64,000 nucleotides of DNA. It comes from Trema orientale (taxonomy: Eukaryota; Streptophyta; Magnoliopsida; Rosales; Cannabaceae). Shown here piece by piece: positions 34,618 through 45,705 of this stretch (position 1 is its first letter; each line of letters starts with the position of its first letter). The stretch covers positions 186,132 through 250,131 of the forward strand of contig JXTC01000302.1 of assembly GCA_002914845.1 (NCBI GenBank), written 5' to 3'. Below the pieces are notes generated by a model. It had not been told where the DNA came from and searched no databases. It worked only from the letters and a program-made list of their open reading frames with translations. Position numbers and translations under genes: made by a program.

Positions 34618-35535
34618 TCCTTTTTTGTTTCCTCAATTAACTCTTATTATTAGTATTAATATTATCGTATAATTATTATTATAATACAGTGTACATCTGC
34701 ATAAATTGGCCTTGCTACATAGAGGCTATTTGCTCTTCCCAATAATTTTTTTATTTATTTTAACTTTGTTAGTGAAATTATATTAGCAAAAAAATAAAAA
34801 TAAAAATACAAAACAAAAAAAAAATCATTTTTTTTATTTTTGTATTATTTTATTTTTCTAAGTTAATTAGATTAGAAAAAGAATACAAGTATAGTAAAAA
34901 ATTGAGACAACAAATGTTAGGAAGAATCAATTATCTAATGGTCTTTGATCATTAGATGAATGATAATTTATTTATATATGTTAAGAAATTTTATTTTTAA
35001 TAATATTGATAATGAGATTATTTTATAAGCATTTTCAGAGTATGAAATCTCATGTACTTGCAAATTTGTTTGTGGGGAATATTTTGTACATCTTTTAGAC
35101 TTTTATTTTGATCAAATTTTGTCTTATATATGTCCCGTGAACTAAGATATCCTGTCTTCGCCTTCATGATTGGTTACATGTACCATTTATTGTTCTCATA
35201 TATAGGCTTTTTTTTTTTTTTGGGATAATGTCTTATACATAGGGTTTTTTTTTTTTTTTTTGATAACAATATACATAGGCATTGGTTGTAGTAGTAGTAC
35301 TCTTGTTTAAACAGTAGTAACAAAAGCGTGTGTAGAATTTTTCACAAAAGTATAGTAACTAGACACGACTTGGCTAGTGTTACTTCATTATAATGTCATA
35401 AAAATCACATCAATCATGAGTCATGTATGACTTATGTACATGTGTGATATCGTTTATTATGTGTCTATGCCTAGTTGCAATGGTTTATTTGCAAAATTTC
35501 ATCCATGTTATATATTACTATTTTATACGTTGCCG
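34618..35535. other. AT-rich spacer
   Basis: No gene or bounded repeat seen; poly(T) runs at about 35209 and 35246. Confidence 0.5.
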
Positions 35536-35539
35536 TGGG

Positions 35540-35905
35540 TAGTGAAGTTAACTGCACAGAGGAGGAGGCCTAGGGTGCTCGAGAGTGATTGTCTGCTTTC
35601 CCAGGAAAGAATAACTATGGTTTTTGCTTTCCTAACAGAGAGAAGAAGAAGATGATTTGGGGTTGTGTATGCGACTATCGATGCGGTTGATTCATCAACA
35701 TTAAATGCTATTGTCAATGATATTGTGTCTTCGGGAGGTGGGGGGGTCACTTGTTGTTTTGTTCTTAGAGATGGGAATGAGGCAGCCCACACACTTGCCA
35801 AAACTTATCCTAGTGTGGCTGGTACTATGTTATGTTTTGAGGAAATTTCAAATTGCATTGCTACAATGGTAGCAAACAACGACTCTAGTTAATCATTTTA
35901 CCTCA
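35540..35905 (+). pseudogene. LINE / RVT_3 RNase H C-terminal remnant
   Basis: The text reads VLESDC (acidic RNase H motif), then AIVNDIVSS and RDGNEAAHTLAK, the characteristic end of plant RVT_3-type RNase H domains in non-LTR elements. Stops and a frameshift near 35653 break it. It ends about 70 bases before a hAT-like insertion. Confidence 0.7.
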
Positions 35906-35977
35906 AAAAATTGCCAATTACAACCGCAACCTTTCATATTGGTGTCATATGCGGATGCGGAGCCACATTCTGTGGAT

Positions 35978-36610
35978 TAGGGGTGGCAATTCGGGTTACG
36001 ACACGACGACATGACACGAACACGACACGATTTTTTGCGAGTTAGGATTGAAGAAAAAGGGTGCGGGTCGGGTTCGGGTCGACTAGCCTGACACGAATAA
36101 AAAACGGGTCGGGTTCGAGTCAATCCGCTTGACACGAACTTGACCCGTTTGACCCGCTAACAAATATATATATAATTAAATTATAAAAATATTTTTTATT
36201 TAATTTGTTTATGACTATTATTATAGATATATTTAATTTGTACAATGTAAGTGTTTGGGTTTATAAGTTATTAATTATATTTATAAATTACCCCTAATTT
36301 ATTTATTTTAAAATGAGACAATAATAGCCTTAGAAAAAGAAAATATAAGTAAAAAAATATGGGTCATAGCGGGTTGACGGGTCAAAAACGGGTTGACGGG
36401 TCAAAATCGGGTTGTGGGTTAGATGTTATTCACCAAAGCGGATTATACGGGTCGAGTTTGGGTCAACCCGTTTTAGGTGCGGGTCGGGTTAGTGTTGATG
36501 GTTTTCTGACACGACGGGTCACGGGTCGGGTTCGGGTTGACATAATTTATGTATATATTAGACTTCAACCCGACACGAACCCGACCCGTCGACGCGAATT
36601 GACACCCCTA
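35978..36610. mobile_element. Non-autonomous hAT-like element 2, 633 bp, perfect 8-bp TSD
   Basis: TAGGGGTGGCAATTCGGGTT at the left end; GAATTGACACCCCTA at the right. CTGTGGAT is duplicated exactly (35970-35977 and 36611-36618). Subterminal GGGTCGGGTT and CGACCCG repeats are dense. It belongs to the same family as element 1 by its ends. Confidence 0.92.
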
Positions 36611-36864
36611 CTGTGGATATTTTGTACCCTTAATTTTTTATTTACTTAAACTTTGTTGGTAAACTAGGTTAGCAAAAATAAATAAATAAAATTACAAAGC
36701 AAATAAAGATCACCGGTGCCCAAAAAAAAAATTCTTTAAATTTTGCCTTATCTTTCTAAAGTTAATTTGATTAGGGAAAAAAAAATTCAAGTGTTCCGAG
36801 AAATAGAGACCAATATTTGTGAAGAATTAACTATCAAATTGAATATAAAATCAGTAAATGAATG

Positions 36865-37529
36865 TAGAGATGTCAATGTAGGCCGAACTTTGTAGGCCGG
36901 TCCACATTCCAAAAAAAAAGTACGATACCGGCTCAGGCCCACACTGGACCGTTACATATAATAGGAGCCGGGCTGAGCCTTAGTCATAGGCCCACATATA
37001 CGGCCCGGCGCGGCCCACATTTCTATCGGTCCACATTAGGCCCATATTTAGTCCTTTTATATATAATTTTAAAAATATTTTTTAATTAAAATTTTAAAAA
37101 AATCTCAGTTAAATATTTTTATTTATATACTTTTAATATTATTTATTTACTAATTTTTTATTTATTTTCAATTTATTCAAATTTTAAAAGAATGTGAATG
37201 AGTTTTAAGCCCATATTTGATATTTTCAAGCATAGAATAACAACGAAATTAGATCCACATTGTGGCCTATATTCGGACTGCATAGAAACAGCCCACTTAG
37301 GCACGACCTACTTCGGCCCACATAAAAAGTGGGTAGGGCTTGTGGGCCGTGTCGGGCCCCTTAATATGGGTTGTGCCGGTCCAGCCCATATTTTAGACGA
37401 GTCGGACCTAGGCACGGTATAAAGCCCATATAGGTTTATCAAATATGGGCCGAGCTGGGCATACAAAGCCCATATGGGTTTATCAAATGTGAGCCAGGTC
37501 AGCCCGACCCGGCCTATTTTACATCTCTA
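36865..37529. mobile_element. Non-autonomous hAT-like element 3, 665 bp, 8-bp TSD with one mismatch
   Basis: TAGAGATGTCAATGTAGGCC at the left faces CGGCCTATTTTACATCTCTA at the right. The flanks are AATGAATG (36857-36864) and AATGAAGG (37530-37537). The interior repeats GGCCCA/TGGGCC and GCCCATAT, unlike elements 1 and 2, so it is a second family. Confidence 0.85.
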
Positions 37530-37639
37530 AATGAAGGGAGATTATCAATTTTGACCCTCTTTTAATATATGTGATAAAAAAAGGGACAATTTATAAACTA
37601 TTTACAAAAGTAGAACTTTTATTGCTATGTCATTTAATG

Positions 37640-37960
37640 AATATTTCGGAGTGCCAAAATTATCCCTGACTTGACCCTAGTCGAAAATTTTCGACCAAGT
37701 CAAAAAAATCAAAAGTGACAGAGGTGGCGCCGGGAAAACGGCCGACTATGTTCGACTGGGGTCGAAATTTTTCAACTATGTCGAATGCCAGTCGAAAATG
37801 TTCGACCGAGGTCAAAATTTTCCAGCCACTAGTTGAAAAATGATCAGAATAACTGGGAGAAGTGGTCGAATAAGTTTGACCACGATCGAAATTTTTCGAC
37901 TCTAGTTGAGCGGAGGTGCCTCCGCCGGGGTCAGGATCAGGACTGGTGGTGACGGCTAAA
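37640..37960. repeat. Cluster of GTCGAAA-TTTCGAC palindromes
   Basis: A perfect 16-bp palindrome GTCGAAAATTTTCGAC (37680-37695) is followed by at least three imperfect versions (about 37758, 37791 and 37881) and many single GTCGAA or TTCGAC arms. The block is GC-richer than its surroundings. A 120-codon minus frame through it has only the periodicity of the repeat. Confidence 0.65.
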
Positions 37961-39215
37961 GTAGTTTGAAATTTGTTGAAAAAATAGGATATCCAAGTAA
38001 TTTTGCATATGTGACATGACAATTGAGGTTAGTTTTGAAAAATTTAATAAGTGAGTCTTATTTTTCATCACAAAGATTTAGTAGACTCTTTGGGTATGAA
38101 TTCCTCCTAAACGAATGACAATTTGTTTGTATATATTGAGATTTTTTTTTTCATGATATTGATTATAAGATTATATGCAGTGATTCTAGAATAAAAAAAC
38201 TCGTTGGTGCAATTGAAATCTACTTATAAATTTGTTTGAAAGGAATATTTTGTAGGTTCTTTATACTTTTATTTTATACAAATTTTGTCTTATGTGGGTG
38301 TAAGATCATTGCTTTGTCCTTGCATACATTGACATGGCTAAACGCGGGAAGTGGACCTCAATAGTAGTGTTTTGGTTCAAAATGACTTTTTAAGGCTTTT
38401 TTTCAAAATAACTTTTTCTAAAACCATATTTATTATTCTAGTTTATGGATTGACTAAAAAAAGCTTCTAACAACAAACAAAGAGATGACAAAAGGAGGGG
38501 AGAGAAGAAAGAATACAGATGAGAAAAAAACCCGTTTTGATGAAAAAATTGTCTATAATCTATGAATTTTGAGCTTTTAAAGCTTCTATAAATTTTATTT
38601 TCACTTTCTACTCTTTTTTTCTCTTTCTATTCTACTCCATTTTCACCTAGAAATTTAAAGATTTGTTTTTTCCTGAAAAAATAATACCTAAAAAAATCAT
38701 TGAATTAGTAACTGTTTCGGAATTGTCACTCAATTAATAATCAAGTTCAAAACGGTCATTAAATTAATGACCATGTTCAAAATGGTCATTGAATTGGGTA
38801 GTGACTATTTCAGATGTCAAATTTCTGAAAGTGGATGGTAATGAGATGATTCTAGGTTGATGGTAGTAAGAAAAGGTGAGAGACTGAGGTTGAGAATGAA
38901 GGGTGTCTTGATATGTTTTAGTTTTTGGAAAAAATAGTCCCAAGTAACAACATAGTTCAATCAGATCTGGACAAAAATATTCTATGGCAGCTAATATAAT
39001 CAAAAAGTGAATAGTATTACACACACAACCATCAAAATTTCAAAGATCAAAACTAATAATTTGTCAAAAGAGAGAGAAAAAAAATAGACAGAAAAAAAGG
39101 GACCTAAGTCGCAGCAAGGTCGAGCAATAGGGTGAGCAAAAAGATGATGATGTTACAAGATGAATAGCGACGATGACAAGTGGTGCCACGAGGATTTTAT
39201 CATGCATATTTTTTT
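37961..39215. other. Intergenic, nothing coding recognised
   Basis: AT-rich. A short triplicated phrase (GAATTGTCACTCAATTAAT, ACGGTCATTAAATTAATGAC, TGGTCATTGAATTGGG) lies at 38700-38800. Confidence 0.45.
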
Positions 39216-39296
39216 AGGGCGTGTCTACAGTAGGGGCGCCCCTACGTAGGGCCCTGTCTATTCACCGTTGGATGGGAATCTGTATATAAATAGATT
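39216..39296. mobile_element. Foldback MITE, copy 2, cut by the assembly gap
   Basis: The left arm matches copies 1 and 3: GTCTACAGTAGGGGCGCCCCTACG, then CCGTTGGATGGGAATCTG and TATATAAATAGATT. The sequence becomes N exactly where the hairpin loop and the return arm should begin. Confidence 0.85.
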
Positions 39297-39896
39297 NNNN
39301 NNNNNNNNNNNNNNNNNNNNNNNNNNNNNNNNNNNNNNNNNNNNNNNNNNNNNNNNNNNNNNNNNNNNNNNNNNNNNNNNNNNNNNNNNNNNNNNNNNNN
39401 NNNNNNNNNNNNNNNNNNNNNNNNNNNNNNNNNNNNNNNNNNNNNNNNNNNNNNNNNNNNNNNNNNNNNNNNNNNNNNNNNNNNNNNNNNNNNNNNNNNN
39501 NNNNNNNNNNNNNNNNNNNNNNNNNNNNNNNNNNNNNNNNNNNNNNNNNNNNNNNNNNNNNNNNNNNNNNNNNNNNNNNNNNNNNNNNNNNNNNNNNNNN
39601 NNNNNNNNNNNNNNNNNNNNNNNNNNNNNNNNNNNNNNNNNNNNNNNNNNNNNNNNNNNNNNNNNNNNNNNNNNNNNNNNNNNNNNNNNNNNNNNNNNNN
39701 NNNNNNNNNNNNNNNNNNNNNNNNNNNNNNNNNNNNNNNNNNNNNNNNNNNNNNNNNNNNNNNNNNNNNNNNNNNNNNNNNNNNNNNNNNNNNNNNNNNN
39801 NNNNNNNNNNNNNNNNNNNNNNNNNNNNNNNNNNNNNNNNNNNNNNNNNNNNNNNNNNNNNNNNNNNNNNNNNNNNNNNNNNNNNNNNNNNNNNNN
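39297..39896. other. Assembly gap, 600 N
   Basis: An exact 600-base run of N. It probably reflects failure to read through the foldback structure and the repeats beyond it; the true length is unknown. Confidence 1.
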
Positions 39897-40665
39897 ATTT
39901 TTTGTAAAACACGTAAAATGAAAAAAAAAGAGAAAGAAGGTGAAAATCACGTTAATAAAACATGTAATATTATTTTAATCAATAATAAAACGCATAATTT
40001 TTTTGTAAAAAACTCACGTTAGTTGATTAAAAAAAATTGAAAAATATGCAAAAAATAATATTTTAATCAATAATAATCAAATCATTAATAAAAAATAGTT
40101 GATTGTTTTATTAAAAAGTAATTTTTTGTAAAACACGTAAAATGAAAGGAAAAAAAAAAGAGAAAGAAGGTGAGTGATGACTAATAACACATTTGATAGT
40201 TAATAAAAAAAATACAAAAATAATATTTTAATCAATAATTATCAAATCATTATCAAACATGGAATGAGAATAAAAATAAAAAAAAAATAATGGAAAGATG
40301 ATTGAAAAAAAAATGTCCAGCTCACAGGTCATAAACAGGTTGCCAATATATTTAATCATAAATAATTTTCTATATATATATATATTAATTTGATTTTTTT
40401 TTTTATAAAATTACTAATATTATTATAACCATTAGATTAAAATCTAATGGCTCAAATTAGAATACCTATTCATGGAGCAAAAACAAAAAACTCCATTGAA
40501 ACGTCACCCATATATATATATTAATTATAATAATTTTTTTAAGTAAATCTTCGAATATTATTTTAGCCATTAAATTAAAATCCAATGGTTTAAATTAGAG
40601 TACCCATCCATGGAGTAAAAATAAAAATCTCCATTGAAACGTCACCCTATATATATTACACTAAA
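39897..40665. repeat. Two tandem duplications next to the gap
   Basis: TTTTTGTAAAACACGTAAAATG plus an AGAGAAAGAAGGTGA tail occurs at about 39900 and again at about 40124. Separately, the block running from ATTAGATTAAAATCTAATGG through TCCATTGAAACGTCACCC (about 40410-40510) recurs diverged at about 40560-40655. Much of this is poly(A)- and poly(T)-rich. No gene. Confidence 0.75.
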
Positions 40666-42844
40666 CCAAAAAGTTGAAAAAAAAATTAGAGGCAAATTTT
40701 GGGTAGTTTTTATTTGATTTCTCTATTAAAACCCATTTATTTATCTCACCATAAAAGTTCTAAAAAGAAAAAATCTTAGCAAAATCATTTTTACTAAGCA
40801 GTCATTCGCTCGAGTAATACTAAACACTACTAAAAAGTCATTCGCTCCAAGTAATACTACTATCTAAGTTCATTTCCCCTAGACGCCCAGTATCTTAGAA
40901 GCCTAGTTTTTTTCTTTCCTTTTGGGTACAATTTTTTTTGGTAACATGCTTCTTTTCGCCTTTGCGCCCAACCATATGAAAAATAGTTTGGTATACCGAC
41001 TTCATGAATCATGTGCTAACACATCACATGTATTTATAGAATAATAACGATAGTTTTTTGCACGAGTATTCTAATGGGGCAGGGCTTTTTAATTGTGTAG
41101 AAAAAAGTTAGTAAAGCGTAAATCGATTGTATATACAATAGAGTTTGGTATATAAATTACTTAATTTACTCTCTTAAGGAAATAATAATAATAACTTCAC
41201 CACCATTTTTTATACGTTTTCTCTTTAAATAGCAGTTTATCAACGGACACTAATAAATAATCACATTACTCTTTCTTGTCAATACCTTCTTTCTTTTTGG
41301 TGTTGGAAAGAGATAAATAGCTTATGATTATTTCGTAAACTAAAATATATAATTAATAACACGATAATTCTTTTTATAGACGTGGAAATGAATTATATAA
41401 GGGTGGGAGGCTCGAAGAGAAACCTGAAAAAAAGGAGACTCCTAAGGCACGGGTCTCAACAAAAGTACTAGACGCAATCTGTGTTAATCATTGTTAGAAC
41501 TTTAATAATTATATCGTAGATATTTCACACACTTTAACACATGCCAAAACTCAATTAGGCTCACGCCTTTTTTGTTTTTTTAAAACCCTTTCTCTATTTT
41601 TACGAGAAATGAAAATCATGGTACCTAAGTTAATTAAGTTGGTAAAATTTCTTAACTTTATCCTTTTGGAACAATATTAAAAAAAAAACCCACAATTTTT
41701 AGTCTTGTATAAAACAAAAAATTCACTTCTTTTTACTAATATCAAATAAAATATTTTATTTATGTTTTTTAATCAAATTTCACTATATTCATGTATACAG
41801 TCAAAAATTGAAGTTTAAAATTGTTGTAAAATCATCTTTATTCTTTAAAATTATTTATTAGTATTCACATAAATAGTCAAAAGGCAAGTGACAAACATGT
41901 AAACAGAAAAATGATATATAATCTCTTAAAAATTTAACAGTAACAATTTTTAAACACACAAAAATTCTTTTTATGAATTTTGTTATCTGATTTCAAAAGT
42001 TACAAATATTCACTTTCAACAATTTTAATTATACATGCAGATTGTGTGAAATTTGATTAAAAAAAAAAACACAAATAAAAAATTTTATTTGATATTAATG
42101 AAAAGACGGTGAGTTTTTTTTTTTTTTTTGTGGATAAAATATTAAAAGTGGTGGGTTTTTTCGATAGTATCCCAACTTTAATTATAAGGTTTTCATATAA
42201 AACCTCATTTCACTACTAGTTGGGGTGGGGACTGGTGAGTGTTAAGAGGAGTGGGAGAAGGGTACTTCATGGTGTAAATCTTCCTATAAGAGGATTGCTA
42301 GCTAGTTCTGTCACTATCACGTCTAAAGCAAAAAAAAAACTCCTTCATTAGATATCGTATTTGCATGAATAATACTCTAAACCAAGCGAGTACTGTAAAA
42401 ATTCCCAGATAATAGATGTTCATTGTCATGGTGAGAATTCCACGTTAAGGTATAGCACCCACCGAAAAAAAAAGAAAAAAAAAGGAAGGAACCAAACATT
42501 TATCAACACATTATTAATAACATTGTGATAAAGCATTATTATAATATTTTCAAAATTTGCATACTTTTGATGCTGATTTGATTTTTAATATAACATAATT
42601 TTGAAATTTTTGCATTATCAGTAATTGTTCTATACCAAGAAAAAGCTTCCACTACATTCTTAACAATTAGTTGAATGTTTTTCTTTAAAAAGGAAAATGA
42701 AAGTTATAAATGAGTTTGGGGCCTCATTTTTATTGGAGATCATAAGATGTACATAGGCCCAGCCCCATGATTAAAGGACAAACATTATAGGGCTTCTTAT
42801 AAGACTCCAAGCCCAAAGTATTAAAAATTGAATGAGAAATTTAC
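40666..42844. other. AT-rich spacer, nothing recognised
   Basis: No coding frame, RNA gene or bounded element could be supported in this stretch. Confidence 0.5.
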
Positions 42845-43013
42845 GCCTGGTACTCGTTTTTAAAATTTGTTTTCATAAATACCTGTTTTAATTTTTCTTT
42901 CAAAACTACTCGTTTTTATGGTCTACATCTCATATACAAAATATGAGTGGTCCATATTTATAATGTAAATTTTATCCATGAGGTACACATTTCATGTGTA
43001 AAATATGAACGGT

Positions 43014-43845
43014 CAGGGGCGGAGCCAGGAATTTAGTCCAGGGGAACAAAGAAAAAACTACCTGACCGTAAAATAACATAAGAAAACTAGAAATTTCTCC
43101 TTAAAAAAGTAAAATTGAAAATTTGTACTATTCTTAAACAAGTCCATAAATGCATTACAATTACTCTCAGCGATGTCTCACGGTCTGAAATCGCTGTATA
43201 ATAGCTTCATTTTCAATCTTATCAAAAAAAAATTTCTCAATATAAACAATTAAATTGTTATTCATCCATTGATCTCCCATTTGGTTGCATAGTCGATTCT
43301 TCACAATATTCATGACAGAAATTTCCTCTCTACAGTTACAGTAGCAAGAGGTAAAATTAAGCTGGTACTTGATAGCTTAATTAAAGGCATCAAACATGAG
43401 CCCTCCCATCTTTTTTTTATAACACTTAGTTTAGATATAGACACACTTCCAAATTTTCATACAATCCCACATTCATAATCCTCACATCCTCACAAAGCCC
43501 AAAAGACTAATTCACTAACAAACATTGTGCAAATATATACATATAACTAGGCCAAGTTCTTTGTTCGCTGACAAGCATTATATACTACATACATAAAACT
43601 ATGCCAAGTCAATTTCTAATTATTTTATTTATGAGCTGCAGTATACACTTTAAAAGATAATTTATGGGCTTTACTTAACATTTAACAGAAACTATTAAAA
43701 TGAGTTTTATAATTATAAAATGGGCTTTACTAATAGGGAAAAATCCAAAATAATTTTCTTTATAAAAATATTACACACGAATTTTTTTCCCGAAAAAGTC
43801 AGGGGGGGCAATTGCCTCCTTGAACCCTATGTGGCTCCGTCACTG
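43014..43845 (-). mobile_element. Nested hAT element, 832 bp
   Basis: The ends CAGGGGCGGAGCCAGG and GGCTCCGTCACTG are inverted repeats of the common plant hAT type. The flanks TGAACGGT (43006-43013) and TGAACAGT (43846-43853) form an 8-bp target duplication with one mismatch. It contains the transposase C-terminus remnant listed next. Confidence 0.9.
43170..43335 (-). pseudogene. hAT transposase C-terminal remnant (TTF-type/ZMYM1-like)
   Basis: On the minus strand the frame reads SVMNIVKNRLCNQMGDQWMN, then IVYIEKFFFDKIENEAIIQRF. This is the C-terminal dimerisation end of TTF-zinc-finger hAT transposases. Stops follow immediately and the rest of the transposase is absent from the element, so it is an internally deleted copy. 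Confidence 0.8.
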
Positions 43846-44100
43846 TGAACAGTAATAAATGTTTACCACAATTTACATTTTTCATTATAAATTTGACCTA
43901 TGGTATATATTTTAAAATGTATACCAATTTTTAGTGTAATTCTTATTCATGAAATGTAGACTACGGTATACATTTAATGTATGTATAAAACAGTGGTTGT
44001 CTATATTTCACTAAAAAGGGTATAAAAATAGATATTTATAAAATAAAAATAAAACGGGTATTTATAAAATTATGATTTTGAAAACGAGTATTAATGAACT

Positions 44101-45150
44101 TTTGAATAGTATTGACACATCAACAAAATGTCACATACTTTTAACACATCAACAAAAGGTCACATGAAAATTATGGCATTTGGAATTGGGCCTCATGCCT
44201 TATGAGGTATAGTGTTGGACTTTTTTAGCCAAATGGCCGAATTTTAGATCATAGTTTATAAAATTATCGTTTTTCAAACACTGTTAAAAATGGCCAAATT
44301 TTTTAAAATTATTTAAAAACTAGCCTTTTCATATTTAGTATATTAAAATATATTGATTTATTTTTTTGAAAAATTGATTTACTTTTTCAAAAATTGATTT
44401 AATTTATAAAAAATAGATCATCTATCCTTTAAAAAAAAACATCAACTGAAAAATGGTCATTTATCAAAATAAAATTATAAAAAGGTCATTTATTATAAAG
44501 GTTTAAAAAAGTGCCATTTTTAGGTTGATTTTAAAAGAGGTGATTTCTTATAAATGCTTTATAATGTTGCGGAAATTTTATTTTTTATGGTAATTTTTCA
44601 AAAATAATTTAAAAATCCCAGATTTTAATTAGAAAAAATATCACTTTTAAAAGTATTTAGAAAAATATTACTTTTTATTGATTGATGAGATACTTGAGAT
44701 AGGTAACTAGAATGGTGACCCCGTAATCCAACTAGTTATCTTGAGTACCATTGAAAAATACAAATTTCGATAAAAAGTTATTTTTCTAAATATTTATTAA
44801 AAATATTATTTTTCTAAAAGACATATAGTGATATTTTTCTAAATCAATCCGTTATTTTTCATAAAATTCAGTCCATCCGAGATTTTTTAATGAGAAAACT
44901 AGGCAGATGACCAATTTTTTAAATTGGTTTTAAGTAGATGTGCATGTTTTAAGAGTTATAATTAAATGTCCATTTCTTGTACAGTTAATCGCGGAATATG
45001 TTGTGTTTATATTTTTGTCAGTGAGTTAGACATTTAGCTATAAACTTTTGAACTTAATCATATACTAAGTTTTGGGTAAAACAAATGGTCAAATGACTAG
45101 TCAACCCTCAAAAGTATAGCATAGTTTCAAACATGTTGAGGTCCAAGATT
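44101..45150. repeat. Diverged copy of the GGTAAC/ACTAGTTA repeat family
   Basis: At about 44560-44890 the order TTTTTCAAAAATAATTT, TTAAAAGTATTTAGAAAAAT, ATTGATTGATGAGATACTTGAG, GGTAACTAG, AGTACCATTGAAAAAT matches the reverse complement of the repeated unit at 14301-14940. The remainder is AT-rich spacer. Confidence 0.55.
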
Positions 45151-45154
45151 GCTA

Positions 45155-45705
45155 TTTACGAATGACAACGGCGCGGATCGGTGACAGTTTTTCAATTACC
45201 ATCCTCATCCCCGAAAGCCAAACACAATACCATACCCGCTCCATTAACCATTCTTTTAGAGCGTATATTAATCAATGGATAATGGTGAAAACCATTGCTA
45301 CTCATTACCCTTTGATAATAATAAAATATTAAAAAAATTAAAATGAAAATACTAAATCTTTTTCATAATTAACAAAATAATATACTAATAATTTTCAAAC
45401 TCTAAAATTTAAATATATAAGTACATATAACTCTCTAAACTCATTATTTTACTACAAATATAAGAATATAAATAGCATAAAATTAAATACATATCTATAT
45501 GTATAATAATTTTTTTTATGTAAATATATATTTTAAGGTGAGTAAGGTGTGGATTATGCTAATACTGTCCTCACACTATACCCGCATATTAACGGTGTGG
45601 TTATTGCCTGTCCCAGTCATTTTGTCCCTTGAGCAGTTTTTTCCCTTCTTATTCGGATCAGATAATCACGAATACCCATAATCGTGGGTTATATTGCCAT
45701 CTCCA
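45155..45705. mobile_element. Possible non-autonomous hAT-like element
   Basis: The left portion reads AATGACAACGGCGCGGATCGG and the right portion GTGGGTTATATTGCCATCTCC. The latter is the reverse complement of GGAGATGGCAATATAACCC, an end style close to the elements at 33-36 kb. No clear target duplication was found. Confidence 0.35.

Larger units (their letters stand above)
42845..44100. mobile_element. Second copy of the MULE-type MITE, split by a nested hAT element
   Basis: The outer arms (42845-43013 and 43846-44100) carry, in opposite orientation, the same sequences as 26290-26755: GAAATTTACGCC, CATAAATACC, ATGTAAATTTTATCCATGA, ATTTTTAGTGTAATTCTTATTC and AAACGGGTATTTATAAAA. Removing 43014-43845 and one copy of the 8-bp duplication rejoins them. 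A diverged 9-bp flank (TTGAATGAG / TTGAATAGT) is possible. Confidence 0.75.

Noticed and set aside
37660..38022. 120-codon minus-strand protein gene
   Set aside because: The residues merely reflect the palindromic TCGAAA repeats; no family, start context or exons.
39258..39950. Long open frames on both strands across the gap
   Set aside because: They consist of N; no sequence information.
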